From Armatimonadota bacterium (lineage in GTDB: Bacteria > Armatimonadota > JAAZEB01): DNA of 9,106 nt. The notes beneath the pieces were generated by a model, which was given only the letters and a program-made list of their open reading frames with translations, was not told the origin of the DNA and made no database searches. The DNA is taken from NCBI GenBank assembly GCA_012841485.1, contig DUUU01000372.1, positions 1 through 9,106 on the forward strand, read 5' to 3'. The first letter of the stretch is position 1. Each line of letters begins with the position of its first letter. Both the position numbers and the translations under genes were made by a program. Positions 1-6,975 of the stretch are shown here, in pieces.

Positions 1-44
1 ATATCGAGGTCGTGCCCACGCGCTGGCCAACGGAGGCCCCCTGA
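1..44 (+). CDS. Possible C-terminal tail of a converging gene (partial)
   Basis: Frame 3 of the plus strand is open from the window edge to a TGA at 42-44 and would encode the tail IEVVPTRWPTEAP. Twelve of its 13 codons end in G or C, as in the real genes of this window, whereas the other open plus frame here has many A/T third positions. This is the only support: the piece is too short to assign a family. If real, the gene converges on the phosphoenolpyruvate synthase gene, with the two stop codons only 5 nt apart. No terminator hairpin is visible between them. Confidence 0.3.
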   Translation, partial: IEVVPTRWPTEAP

Positions 45-49
45 CCGTC

Positions 50-2374
50 TCAACCGTCTGAGGGGTGCGCACCGGGGTTCACCCGCCGGGCGGCAGCGAT
101 GAGCAGCCGCTGCTCCGCCGAGGCGATGATCCGTCGCGTGGCGTCGATGGCGTCCGGGTTCACGGAGATGGAGTCGATCCCCCACTCCACCAGGCGCTCC
201 GTGACCTCCGGGTAGACCGACGGCGCCTGTCCGCAGATGGAGCACCGCATTCCCACGCGATGGGCCCCCTCGATCAGGTCGCGAATGGCGCCCATGACGG
301 CATCGTCGCGTTCGTCAAAGAGGGGGGCCAGGCGCTCGCTGTCGCGGTCGACGCCCAGCATCAGCTGCGTCAGGTCATTCGAGCCGATGGAGACACCGTA
401 GGTGCCCAATGCGGCGTAGTCGGCAAGCCGGTAGAGGATCGAGGGTACTTCAGCCATCACCCAGAGCTGGAATGCCGGGTCGCGGGTAAGGCCCGAATCG
501 TCGATCAGCTCCTTGCAGCGGCGGAACTCGCCCAGCGTGCGCACGAAGGGCACCATCAGGTGCAGGTTGGTGAGCCGCTCCTTCTCGCGCACATCGCGCA
601 CGGCGGCAAGCTCCAGGCGAAAGAGGTCCGGCTCCGCGACGTAGCGGAACGCGCCGCGATAGCCGATCATCGGGTTGGCTTCCCGCGGCTCGAACGCCTC
701 GCCACCCTCCATACCGCGATACTCGTTGGTCCGGAAGTCGGTGCTCCGGCAGATGATTGGCCTGGGCGCGAACGCCGCCGCGAAGGTGCGCAGGCCCTCG
801 GCCAGCTTCTGGCGGTACTCATCGCCCCTCCCCTGCTCCAGCAACCGGCGGGGGTGGACGTTGTTGGTCACCGAGAGAACGAGAAACTCCAGGCGGAGGA
901 GCCCGACGCCGTCCACCGGGCGCGCGGCTACTTCGGCCGCTAAGTCCGGCTCGCCCAGGTTCACCAGCAGGCGCGTCGCGGTGACGGGTGGCGCCGCAGT
1001 CACCGTGGCAGCTGTGGCGCGCGGTTGCTGAGCGGCGGTTTCGGCCCTCTTCCCTCGGTAGACAATCCCCTGCCGGGCATCGACGGTCACGATCTCCCCG
1101 TCCGGGATCTTCTCGGTGGCGTTGCCCGCGCCGACAATGCAGGGGATCCCCAGCTCGCGCGAGACGATGGCGGCGTGCGCGGTCATCCCGCCTTCATCGG
1201 TGATGATCGCCGCAGCCCGGCGCATTACGGGCGCCCAGTCCGGCGCGGTCATGCGCGTCACCAAGATGTCGCCCTCTTGGACGCGCGCGCCCTCGGTAGC
1301 GGAGGCGAGCACTCGCGCGCGACCCACCGCGATCCCCGGCGAGGCCCCCAGGCCACGGACCAGGATGCCATCCCCTGGTGCGGTCTCTTCCTCGGCGGAC
1401 GTGGCCGCCTTCCCGGTAGCCGTCACCGGGCGCGATTGGACAATATAGACCTGGCCGCCCTCAATCGCCCATTCCACATCCTGAGGCGTTCCGTAGTGCT
1501 CGCCGATCCGCAGGCCCAGTTGAGCGATCGCGCGCACTTCCTCATCGGTGAGGGAGGGTGCCTCCGCCTCGGCGTCGGATAGCTCCCGGCGGATGTTCTC
1601 GCCACTCTCGCTGCGCAAGTCGGCAAAGCTCTTGTGGGCGATCCGCCGCTGGAGGATCGCCAGGTCCTTTTTGCGCACCTCGAAGTAATCGGGCTGGACA
1701 CTCCCGCTCACGACTGCATCGCCCAGGCCGAAGGAGGACTCAATGACGAGCACGCTCTCGTCGCCGGTGGCGGGGTTCTCGGTGAAGAGCACCCCCGCCT
1801 TCTCGGAGTTGATCATCTTCTGGACCGCGACGGCGATGCTCATTCCCTCTTCAGCCAGGCCCTGCTCCCTGCGGTAGAAAATCACCCGCGCGCCATAGAG
1901 GGAGGCCCAACACCGTCGCACCGCCTCAACCACCGCATCGGCGCCGCGCACATTCAAGAAGGTCTCGTTCATTCCCGCGAAAGAGGTGTGCGGCCGGTCC
2001 TCCGCAGTGGCCGACGAACGCACGGCCACGAACTCCTCGCCCACGCCGGAACTCTGCGAGAGCTCCCGATAGGCGTGGTGAATCTCCTCCACCGTCTGCC
2101 GGGGCACCTCGGCCGCAAGCACGGCGCGCTGTAGCTCCGCGGCCACGCCGTCCAGGGCGGCGGTATCGTTCACATCGAGGTTGCGGAGGCTGGCAAGGAT
2201 CTGGTCGCGCAGGCCAGACTGGCGGAGAAAGCCGTTGAAGGCATCAGACGTGACCACGAACCCGGGGGGCACCGGCACTCCAGCAGCGGTCAACTCGCCC
2301 AGGTTGGCGCCCTTCCCCCCGCCGATGAGCACATCCTCTTTGCGCAACGTAGTGAACCATCGGATCGTTTCCAC
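50..2374 (-). CDS. ppsA: Phosphoenolpyruvate synthase (pyruvate, water dikinase)
   Basis: This cytosolic enzyme makes phosphoenolpyruvate from pyruvate, ATP and water, releasing AMP and phosphate, and opens gluconeogenesis from three-carbon substrates. The protein is about 774 aa, close to the usual ~790. An N-terminal PPDK_N nucleotide-binding domain starts at once (GGGKGANLGEL at residues 18-28, VRSSATAEDRPHTSFAG at 118-134). The swivelling phosphohistidine domain has GGMTAHAAIVSRELGIP with catalytic His400. The C-terminal TIM-barrel domain has SIGSNDLTQL and ICGQAPS, with the likely acid/base Cys at 714. The mobile-domain wording and length fit PpsA rather than pyruvate phosphate dikinase. 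The start is chosen as GTG 2374 because family homology begins there (ETIRWF). The frame stays open upstream to 2881, but that part overlaps the permease gene and is not protein-like. No clear Shine-Dalgarno precedes the GTG; the upstream bases are pyrimidine-rich. It is the last gene of the minus-strand block, 80 nt after the permease. Confidence 0.96.
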   Translation of the reverse strand: METIRWFTTLRKEDVLIGGGKGANLGELTAAGVPVPPGFVVTSDAFNGFLRQSGLRDQILASLRNLDVNDTAALDGVAAELQRAVLAAEVPRQTVEEIHHAYRELSQSSGVGEEFVAVRSSATAEDRPHTSFAGMNETFLNVRGADAVVEAVRRCWASLYGARVIFYRREQGLAEEGMSIAVAVQKMINSEKAGVLFTENPATGDESVLVIESSFGLGDAVVSGSVQPDYFEVRKKDLAILQRRIAHKSFADLRSESGENIRRELSDAEAEAPSLTDEEVRAIAQLGLRIGEHYGTPQDVEWAIEGGQVYIVQSRPVTATGKAATSAEEETAPGDGILVRGLGASPGIAVGRARVLASATEGARVQEGDILVTRMTAPDWAPVMRRAAAIITDEGGMTAHAAIVSRELGIPCIVGAGNATEKIPDGEIVTVDARQGIVYRGKRAETAAQQPRATAATVTAAPPVTATRLLVNLGEPDLAAEVAARPVDGVGLLRLEFLVLSVTNNVHPRRLLEQGRGDEYRQKLAEGLRTFAAAFAPRPIICRSTDFRTNEYRGMEGGEAFEPREANPMIGYRGAFRYVAEPDLFRLELAAVRDVREKERLTNLHLMVPFVRTLGEFRRCKELIDDSGLTRDPAFQLWVMAEVPSILYRLADYAALGTYGVSIGSNDLTQLMLGVDRDSERLAPLFDERDDAVMGAIRDLIEGAHRVGMRCSICGQAPSVYPEVTERLVEWGIDSISVNPDAIDATRRIIASAEQRLLIAAARRVNPGAHPSDG

Positions 2375-2454
2375 GGAAGAGAGGTTACCCGAGGGTGGTA
2401 CCGGGCAAACCCCGGCCAGGCGCCACACCGCGAGGATCGGGCGGCGCGCGAGGT

Positions 2455-3597
2455 TCAGGGGTGGCGGTCGCGAAGGTTCTGCATCTCGAGCGCGGTGCGT
2501 GCCTGCTCCGTGGCGGTCTCCTTCTCCTCGCGCGCGGGGTGGTAGAACTCCTGCACCACAGCCTGGCCGATAGCCATCAGGGGCACCGCTAGGAAGAGGC
2601 CGAGGATTCCGAAGAGCGTGCCCGGCACCAGAAGGCCGAAAACGATCAGGACGGGATGGACTCGAAGCGCTCCGCCCATGACACCTGGCAGCAGGAGGTG
2701 GTTCTCCAACTGCTGGATGATGATAAAGGCGAGGGTCACCCAGAGCGCCCGGACCGGCTCCTGGAGAAACGCCACGATCACCGGGGGTACCGCGGCGAGG
2801 ATCGGGCCGATGGTGGGCACCACCTCCAGCAGCATCGCCAGAAGCCCGAACAGGAGAGCGTAGGGAACCCCCAGAAGCCACAGCACCCCTGCGGTCGCGA
2901 CACCCACGGCGAGCATCATGATCGCCAGTCCGAAGAGCCAGGTGCGGACGCGGTGAAGCGAGTTCGTGATGCTGTGCGCCACGCGCGCCCGCTCGGACGA
3001 TGGCCAGAAGAGCAACAGCCCGCTTACCAGGGGCATCGGGTAGACCAGGCTGTAGAACGCCACCACCAACACCAGAAGGGCGGCAAGCAGCGACCCGCCC
3101 AAGGCAAATCCGTAAGAGCCGAGCTTCGCCACCAACTCGGCGACAAAGGCCTGGGTCTGGGGCCCATCGATCTGACGGAGAATGTAGTTGGCCACCTCCG
3201 GGTTGCGCCGCGCGAAGCCGCTGAGCCCGCGGTGAAGATCCTCGTAGAGGAGCGGAAGCTGCTCAACCAATTGAAGGGCCTGCACGAGCAGGATGGGGAC
3301 CACCCAATAGAGGAGCGCCGACACGGCGCCCAGGAGCAACAGCACCAGGAGCCCGGCGAGGATGCCCCGCGGCAGGGGCACATGCTCCTGAAGCCACGTG
3401 AGCGGCGGGTGGAGCGCAACCGCCAGCAAGAGCCCCAACAGGAAGAGAATGAGGGCAGTGAGCAGGGGACGAAAATGGATATAGAGGATGCTTGCCATGA
3501 GAAGCAGGGCAAGCGCGCGCCACTCCCAGGTGGGCTGGAAACCTCTCGATGCCCGCGCCGGGCGGCGCGGGGATGCGCCAGGCGCGTCGTTCCTCAC
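2455..3597 (-). CDS. AI-2E transporter (PerM/TqsA) family membrane permease
   Basis: A polytopic inner-membrane protein of 380 aa, the normal family length. Hydrophobic segments lie near residues 27-42, 44-62, 78-105, 160-186, 216-242, 246-275, 285-298 and 312-345. A long amphipathic soluble stretch lies between the third and fourth (about 106-158), as in this family. Signature blocks are EVVPTIGP (258-265), QQLENHLLLPGVMG (295-308), HPV (314-316) and GTLFGILGLFLAVPL (326-340). Members include the E. coli quorum-signal exporter TqsA and the permease PerM, but substrates vary (some act in ion homeostasis), so the cargo cannot be named. The start is GTG at 3597. It overlaps the stop of the upstream lipoprotein gene as GTGA (3597-3594), which suggests translational coupling. 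The N-terminal 25 residues are Arg/Pro-rich and cytosolic, and a later start is possible. The C-terminal tail (352-380) is charged. Confidence 0.9.
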   Translation of the reverse strand: MRNDAPGASPRRPARASRGFQPTWEWRALALLLMASILYIHFRPLLTALILFLLGLLLAVALHPPLTWLQEHVPLPRGILAGLLVLLLLGAVSALLYWVVPILLVQALQLVEQLPLLYEDLHRGLSGFARRNPEVANYILRQIDGPQTQAFVAELVAKLGSYGFALGGSLLAALLVLVVAFYSLVYPMPLVSGLLLFWPSSERARVAHSITNSLHRVRTWLFGLAIMMLAVGVATAGVLWLLGVPYALLFGLLAMLLEVVPTIGPILAAVPPVIVAFLQEPVRALWVTLAFIIIQQLENHLLLPGVMGGALRVHPVLIVFGLLVPGTLFGILGLFLAVPLMAIGQAVVQEFYHPAREEKETATEQARTALEMQNLRDRHP

Positions 3598-4001
3598 GGT
3601 GCCGGCTCGTAGCGCACGTAAACGCGGGCCAGGGGGCCCCGCTCCCCCGCCCGAATGTAGAGGCGCGGGGGCTCATCACGCCGCGCGCCGCGCTCGTGAA
3701 GCAGCGTATAGCCAGCAATGCCGGGCTTCACCGGCGCGAGGCGCTGCTCGTTGCGAAAGCCGCCCAGACCAACCGCTCTCCAGGTCGTGCCGCTGCATAG
3801 CAACGTCTGCGGGAGGCCCTGCCGCTCGAGCAGCCCCGCCAGGTTGCTCAGCGCGGGCGACTCCCGCGCGTCCTGGGGGCCGCCGGCATCGCCGACGCCG
3901 CTCGCCAGTTCCGTACGCGAGAGTGAATCGCACCCCCCACCCAGGAGAGCCACCACAACCACCCACCACAGACCACTCGCACGCATCACACGCCATCCCA
4001 T
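3594..4001 (-). CDS. Small probable lipoprotein, function unknown
   Basis: A protein of about 135 aa. The N-terminus has Arg residues followed by the hydrophobic run LWWVVVVALL (11-20) and then GGGC with Cys24. This looks like a type II signal peptide with a permissive lipobox: Gly at -3, whereas Leu is usual. The mature part (~112 aa) is hydrophilic, ends in a basic, Tyr/Arg-rich segment (RVYVRYEPA) and has one more Cys. I do not recognise a family. The open frame extends to 4238, but residues before the signal peptide are not protein-like. The start is ATG 4001, with ATG 3986 as an alternative that has GGGA about 9 nt upstream. The stop overlaps the permease start by 4 nt, and the gene begins 95 nt after the zinc-ribbon gene. 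Tight coupling hints at a shared job with the permease, which is inference only. Confidence 0.72.
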   Translation of the reverse strand: MGWRVMRASGLWWVVVVALLGGGCDSLSRTELASGVGDAGGPQDARESPALSNLAGLLERQGLPQTLLCSGTTWRAVGLGGFRNEQRLAPVKPGIAGYTLLHERGARRDEPPRLYIRAGERGPLARVYVRYEPAP

Positions 4002-4096
4002 GCGCGGCAGCTTCGCCGCATCACCACGCCAATCTCCCAGAAATGGCTTACCCTGCAACCCGTCTCTGGAAACGATGGGTGCGAGACCCGTGCCAA

Positions 4097-4837
4097 TCAG
4101 GCAGGTCGCGCCGAATCCGCGCCGGGGAGCCGCCAGAGGAGGTGTGCCGAACACGTGGGGCAGGTGAGCTCGGCATCGGGGTTCACCTGATACTCCTTCA
4201 CCAGACGCGCCGGGAGAAGCATACCACACGCCCCGCACGCGTTCTGCTCCACCAGTCCCACCAGCTGCTTCCGCTGGCGTGCCAGCTGGTCATAGCGACG
4301 CAACAACTCGCTATCGGCGCGCGCGCGCACCTCATCGCGCTCGGCGACGAGCTTCGCGTACTTCGCATCAAGCGCCGCTACATCGGCGCGAAACTTCGCC
4401 ACGTGCGCCTGCCACCGAGCATACGCTTCCTTCTCCACCTTCTGGGCGGCAGCCAGGCGTTCGTTCAGCGAGTCCTTCTCCTCCATCCGAATCAGCGTCT
4501 CTTCTTCGAGACGCTCGCGCCGGCGGCGCAACGACTCGCGCTCGCCCTCATACCCCCGAAGCTCCTTCGGGTTCGTCACCTTGCCACTGTAAAGGATCGC
4601 CTCGACCTTCTGAAGCTTTTCTTCCAGGGACGCCAGCTCTAGTTCGCGCTCTCGTATCGCCCGGTCGACCTGGCGCAGGCTCTCCTGAAGAGAGAGAATA
4701 TCGCCACGGTGTTGGGTTACCTCCGCTGCCAGGGCCGCGCCATCATCCAACGCCCCCCGCGCGCGCTGCAACAAGGCGATCTGTGCATCAAGCTTCTGAA
4801 TCTGGTAGATGGGCCATAGGACTTCTTGACTTGCCAT
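4097..4837 (-). CDS. C4-type zinc-ribbon coiled-coil protein (COG1579/DUF164 family)
   Basis: A protein of 246 aa. Residues 10-195 are a long charged heptad-like region, expected to form an antiparallel coiled-coil hairpin. It includes the family's conserved turn LYSGKVTNPKELRGYEGE (82-99). A C-terminal zinc ribbon follows, with CGAC (Cys201, Cys204) and CPTC (Cys226, Cys229). This domain order is diagnostic of the COG1579 family, predicted to bind nucleic acid. Chlamydial CdsZ is a studied relative, but the general bacterial role is unsettled. The start is ATG 4837 because the coiled-coil domain begins there. GGAGGG at 4856-4851 (minus strand) is the nearest Shine-Dalgarno, 13 nt away, which is rather long. 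The frame is open upstream to 5398 without protein-like content. It is the first gene of the minus-strand block. The Nif3-type gene often found beside this family is not in the window. Confidence 0.93.
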   Translation of the reverse strand: MASQEVLWPIYQIQKLDAQIALLQRARGALDDGAALAAEVTQHRGDILSLQESLRQVDRAIRERELELASLEEKLQKVEAILYSGKVTNPKELRGYEGERESLRRRRERLEEETLIRMEEKDSLNERLAAAQKVEKEAYARWQAHVAKFRADVAALDAKYAKLVAERDEVRARADSELLRRYDQLARQRKQLVGLVEQNACGACGMLLPARLVKEYQVNPDAELTCPTCSAHLLWRLPGADSARPA

Positions 4838-4910
4838 ACGAACGCACCATCCCTCCGGAAAGAAGCGATCTGTTGCCGCGCCTGTCCAACGGCACCTCCA
4901 GCAGGGAGCA

Positions 4911-4950
4911 CGCGTGCCACACCGGGCACGCGCCGTCTCAGATGCCCGGT
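4911..4950 (-). other. Overlapping, mutually exclusive hairpins in the zinc-ribbon gene leader
   Basis: Two perfect 8-bp inverted repeats share bases. Stem A pairs 4911-4918 (cgcgtgcc) with 4925-4932 (ggcacgcg), loop of 6. Stem B pairs 4921-4928 (accgggca) with 4943-4950 (tgcccggt), loop of 14. Bases 4925-4928 belong to both, so an RNA could form only one at a time. The element lies 74-113 nt upstream of the zinc-ribbon start. No U-run follows either stem, so neither is an intrinsic terminator. The sequence shows the repeats; a regulatory role is inference. Confidence 0.4.
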
Positions 4951-4973
4951 AATCCACAACCCGCGGCGAGAAT

Positions 4974-5008
4974 CCTTGCCGTAGGCGCCGGGGGATCCGG
5001 CGGCAAGG
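4974..5008. other. Perfect 8-bp inverted repeat
   Basis: ccttgccg at 4974-4981 is the exact reverse complement of cggcaagg at 5001-5008, with 19 nt between. It could be a hairpin in the leader of the minus-strand transcript or a protein-binding site in the divergent promoter region. No terminator-like T-run is next to it on either strand. Confidence 0.4.
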
Positions 5009-5242
5009 GCCTTGGTACCCCCCCTTTCCACGAGGCGATGCGGACTCCTGCATCCAGGACGCGATCTGCCGGGTGCCCCGACATTTCCTGCCCATACTTC
5101 CTGACACTATTCCCGGTACCAGGAGGGGCCGCACATCGTGGCGAATCCAATAGGGAGCCGGGGCTCGTATCCCGGGGGCCGAGAGAGGAGAGACGCGCAT
5201 CTCGCGGGCCATCGTCTGGCGCGTCCGGCAAGGTATGGCAGT

Positions 5243-5247
5243 AGAGG
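5243..5247 (+). promoter_or_regulatory. Ribosome binding site that decides the SGNH hydrolase start
   Basis: AGAGG lies 8 nt before ATG 5256, good spacing. The earlier in-frame ATG at 5235 has only AAGGT directly against it, too close to serve. This favours 5256. Confidence 0.55.
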
Positions 5248-5255
5248 CAACGTGG

Positions 5256-6857
5256 ATGGTCCAGCGCCTGGCGATACGGCGGTTTCCCCGGCGGCGGGTC
5301 AGCTTCATTAGCGCATGTGCGCTTGCGATGGCGCTACTCGGCGTGGCTCCCGCGCACGCGCGTCTGGCCGAGCGCCTGGAGCGTGGCGAGACGATCACCG
5401 TGGTCGCCCTTGGTGACTCGCTGGCCGCGGGCTTCGAGCTTTCGGACCCAAAGCGGGATGCCTACCCCTCCATCTTCGGAAGCGTGCTCCAGCGCCGCTA
5501 CCCAAAAGCACGGATTCGCCTCATTCCCGCCGGGATTCCGGGCGACACGGCGCGTGGCGGCATGCGCCGCCTTGAGCGCGAGGTTCTCTCGCGTGATCCC
5601 GACCTGGTTACCGTTCAATTCGGGGGCAACGATCATGGACTCGGGCGCGCGCCCGCGGAGTTCGAGCGCGATCTGGAAGAGATCGTGCGCTTGATCCGCG
5701 AGCAGCCTGGCACCGCGGCCCTTCTGGCCACCCCGCCCATCGTCTCACCCGATGCCGACACGCCGATGGTGCGCGCGGTCAAGGAGATTGGCAAGAGGGC
5801 TGGCATTCCGGTCGCCGATTTCGATGGAGCGATCCGAGCGCGCGGCACCGGACCGCGCGGGCCCTTCCCTTTCGGCCGGCATCCCGATGCTCGCCTGCAT
5901 GCGGTGATGGCGCGATCCCTCTACGAAGCGGTGGAGACGCTGCTCCCCTGCCAGCGCCACGTGCGCGTTCGCATTCAGGAGGGCGCGCGCTACTTCCCGC
6001 GGGCAGACTCGGCCCCCGTGGAGGTCCTGGTGGAGGCTCCAGGGCCGGATCCTGTCACCGTGGTCCTGGAGTGTGATGGCGTGGAGCAGCGGCAGGTCGT
6101 TGACCCGGGCACGAAGGCGATGGTCCCGGTGAGCTTCTGGGTGCCCCTCGCGAAAGAGGGCACGCCGGTACGCCGGCGGCTTCTCGCCTGGGCGCGCGCG
6201 GGCGACGGCTTTGGCTATGACCTGCGCTGGTTGACGGCAACCCCGGTGGTCCGAGCGGGACAGGATGGGCTGGTGATCGATGGTAGGGGGCTTGTCCTTG
6301 GCAGGGATGGGTGGCGAGGCCCGGACGATCTCTCAGGGAGGGCGACTCTCATACGCGAGGGGGACTTCCTGCACCTGACGGTGACCGTGGAGGATAACCG
6401 GCTGGTACGAAACGCCCACCGGTGGAACGCCTTCGATTCCGACTGCGTCGAACTCTATCTCGACTCGCGGCCCGCGGGCGCGCAAGCACGCCCTTACTGG
6501 GAGCCGGGAGTCATCGGTCTCTTCGTTCAACCGGGAACGACCCCAGCGGAAGAAGTGTCCTGGAAACCGTTGGAGCCACTTCCCGATGCCTGGCAGGCGC
6601 TCGAAGTGCGCAGCGCCCTGATGCCGGGCGGCTACCGAATCGACCTCCGCCTTCCTCTCTCGCTCCTGGGCGCGCCTGGCTCGCGCTACGTGGGGTTCGA
6701 TATCGCTCTGGACGATGCCGATGGGCCCCGCGGGCGGCGGACTCAGATGGTGTGGGCGGGAGGCGCGGATGATTTCATCGACCCATCGCTCTTTGGGGCG
6801 GTTGACCTGGCCCCCGAGCCGTGGGGAGAGCCTCAGATGCGCGTCTCTGTGTGGTGA
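5256..6857 (+). CDS. Secreted SGNH/GDSL hydrolase with C-terminal CBM9-like domain
   Basis: A protein of 533 aa from ATG 5256 (ATG 5235, 7 codons earlier, is the alternative). An Arg-rich n-region, hydrophobic core (17-31) and AHA35 before R36 form a signal peptide. An SGNH hydrolase domain (about 45-228) follows, with block I ALGDSLAAG (Ser55), block II GIPGDTA (Gly96) and block III FGGNDHG (Asn125). The block V region reads FGRHPD, with probable catalytic His209. The usual triad Asp three residues before the His is Phe206, so a Ser-His dyad or another acid is implied. Residues ~229-335 look like a beta-sandwich linker domain. Residues ~338-533 resemble the family 9 carbohydrate-binding (CBM9/DOMON-like) domain, with the strand pattern FLHLTVTVEDN and FDSDCVELYLD. 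Acting outside the cytoplasm as an esterase on acylated polysaccharide is a reasonable inference. The substrate is unknown. It opens the plus-strand block. Confidence 0.88.
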   Translation: MVQRLAIRRFPRRRVSFISACALAMALLGVAPAHARLAERLERGETITVVALGDSLAAGFELSDPKRDAYPSIFGSVLQRRYPKARIRLIPAGIPGDTARGGMRRLEREVLSRDPDLVTVQFGGNDHGLGRAPAEFERDLEEIVRLIREQPGTAALLATPPIVSPDADTPMVRAVKEIGKRAGIPVADFDGAIRARGTGPRGPFPFGRHPDARLHAVMARSLYEAVETLLPCQRHVRVRIQEGARYFPRADSAPVEVLVEAPGPDPVTVVLECDGVEQRQVVDPGTKAMVPVSFWVPLAKEGTPVRRRLLAWARAGDGFGYDLRWLTATPVVRAGQDGLVIDGRGLVLGRDGWRGPDDLSGRATLIREGDFLHLTVTVEDNRLVRNAHRWNAFDSDCVELYLDSRPAGAQARPYWEPGVIGLFVQPGTTPAEEVSWKPLEPLPDAWQALEVRSALMPGGYRIDLRLPLSLLGAPGSRYVGFDIALDDADGPRGRRTQMVWAGGADDFIDPSLFGAVDLAPEPWGEPQMRVSVW

Positions 6858-6975
6858 CACAAGGAACGCGGTCGGGTACGCGAGAATAGACCAGAAGGAT
6901 GCGTCTTTGCAGAAATCGAATATTGCTGATTGGGATTGGGGCCTCTCCCTGCCCGTAAGGATAGGTGTCGACACG
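6858..6975 (+). other. Intergenic spacer before the paralog pair, AT-richer than its surroundings
   Basis: These 118 bp separate the hydrolase stop from the first paralog. The centre (about 6890-6940) is noticeably richer in A/T than nearby DNA and may hold a promoter for the paralog-dnaG genes. I cannot assign defined -35 and -10 boxes. AGGA (6958-6961) and TAGG (6962-6965) are weak ribosome-binding candidates at somewhat long spacing from ATG 6976. Confidence 0.3.

Larger units (their letters stand above)
4838..5255. other. Intergenic region between divergent genes (no gene recognised)
   Basis: About 420 bp separate the zinc-ribbon gene (leftward) from the SGNH hydrolase gene (rightward). 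Frames stay open here in several directions, as is common in GC-rich DNA, but none gives protein-like sequence. I looked for RNase P RNA, tmRNA, SRP RNA and tRNA signatures on both strands and found none. The region has several perfect GC-rich inverted repeats: 4911-4932, 4921-4950, 4974-5008, 5046-5059 (5-bp stem) and 5158-5175 (5-bp stem). Promoters for both blocks should lie here, but I could not pick a convincing -35/-10 pair. Confidence 0.6.

Noticed and set aside
2392..2403. AGGGTGGTACCG on the plus strand, like the conserved T-box antiterminator motif
   Set aside because: It lies between two minus-strand genes. No plus-strand gene follows, and there is no specifier or terminator structure. 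A chance match.
2656..4642. Long plus-strand open frames (2656-3612 and 3488-4642)
   Set aside because: They lie opposite the permease, lipoprotein and zinc-ribbon genes. Their products are Arg/Pro/His-rich with no recognisable domain: GC-rich shadows.
4856..4868. ccggaaagaagc, similar to the SRP RNA core
   Set aside because: The surrounding conserved SRP helix bases are missing and no closing stem is visible.
5137..5150. GGATTCG on the minus strand, as in the 5' region of tmRNA
   Set aside because: There is no tRNA-like 3' end with a T-arm at a suitable distance, and no tag-peptide frame was found.
4838..5398. N-terminal extension of the zinc-ribbon protein to 5398
   Set aside because: The family homology starts at ATG 4837. 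The extension is low-quality sequence and overlaps the 5' end of the divergent hydrolase gene.
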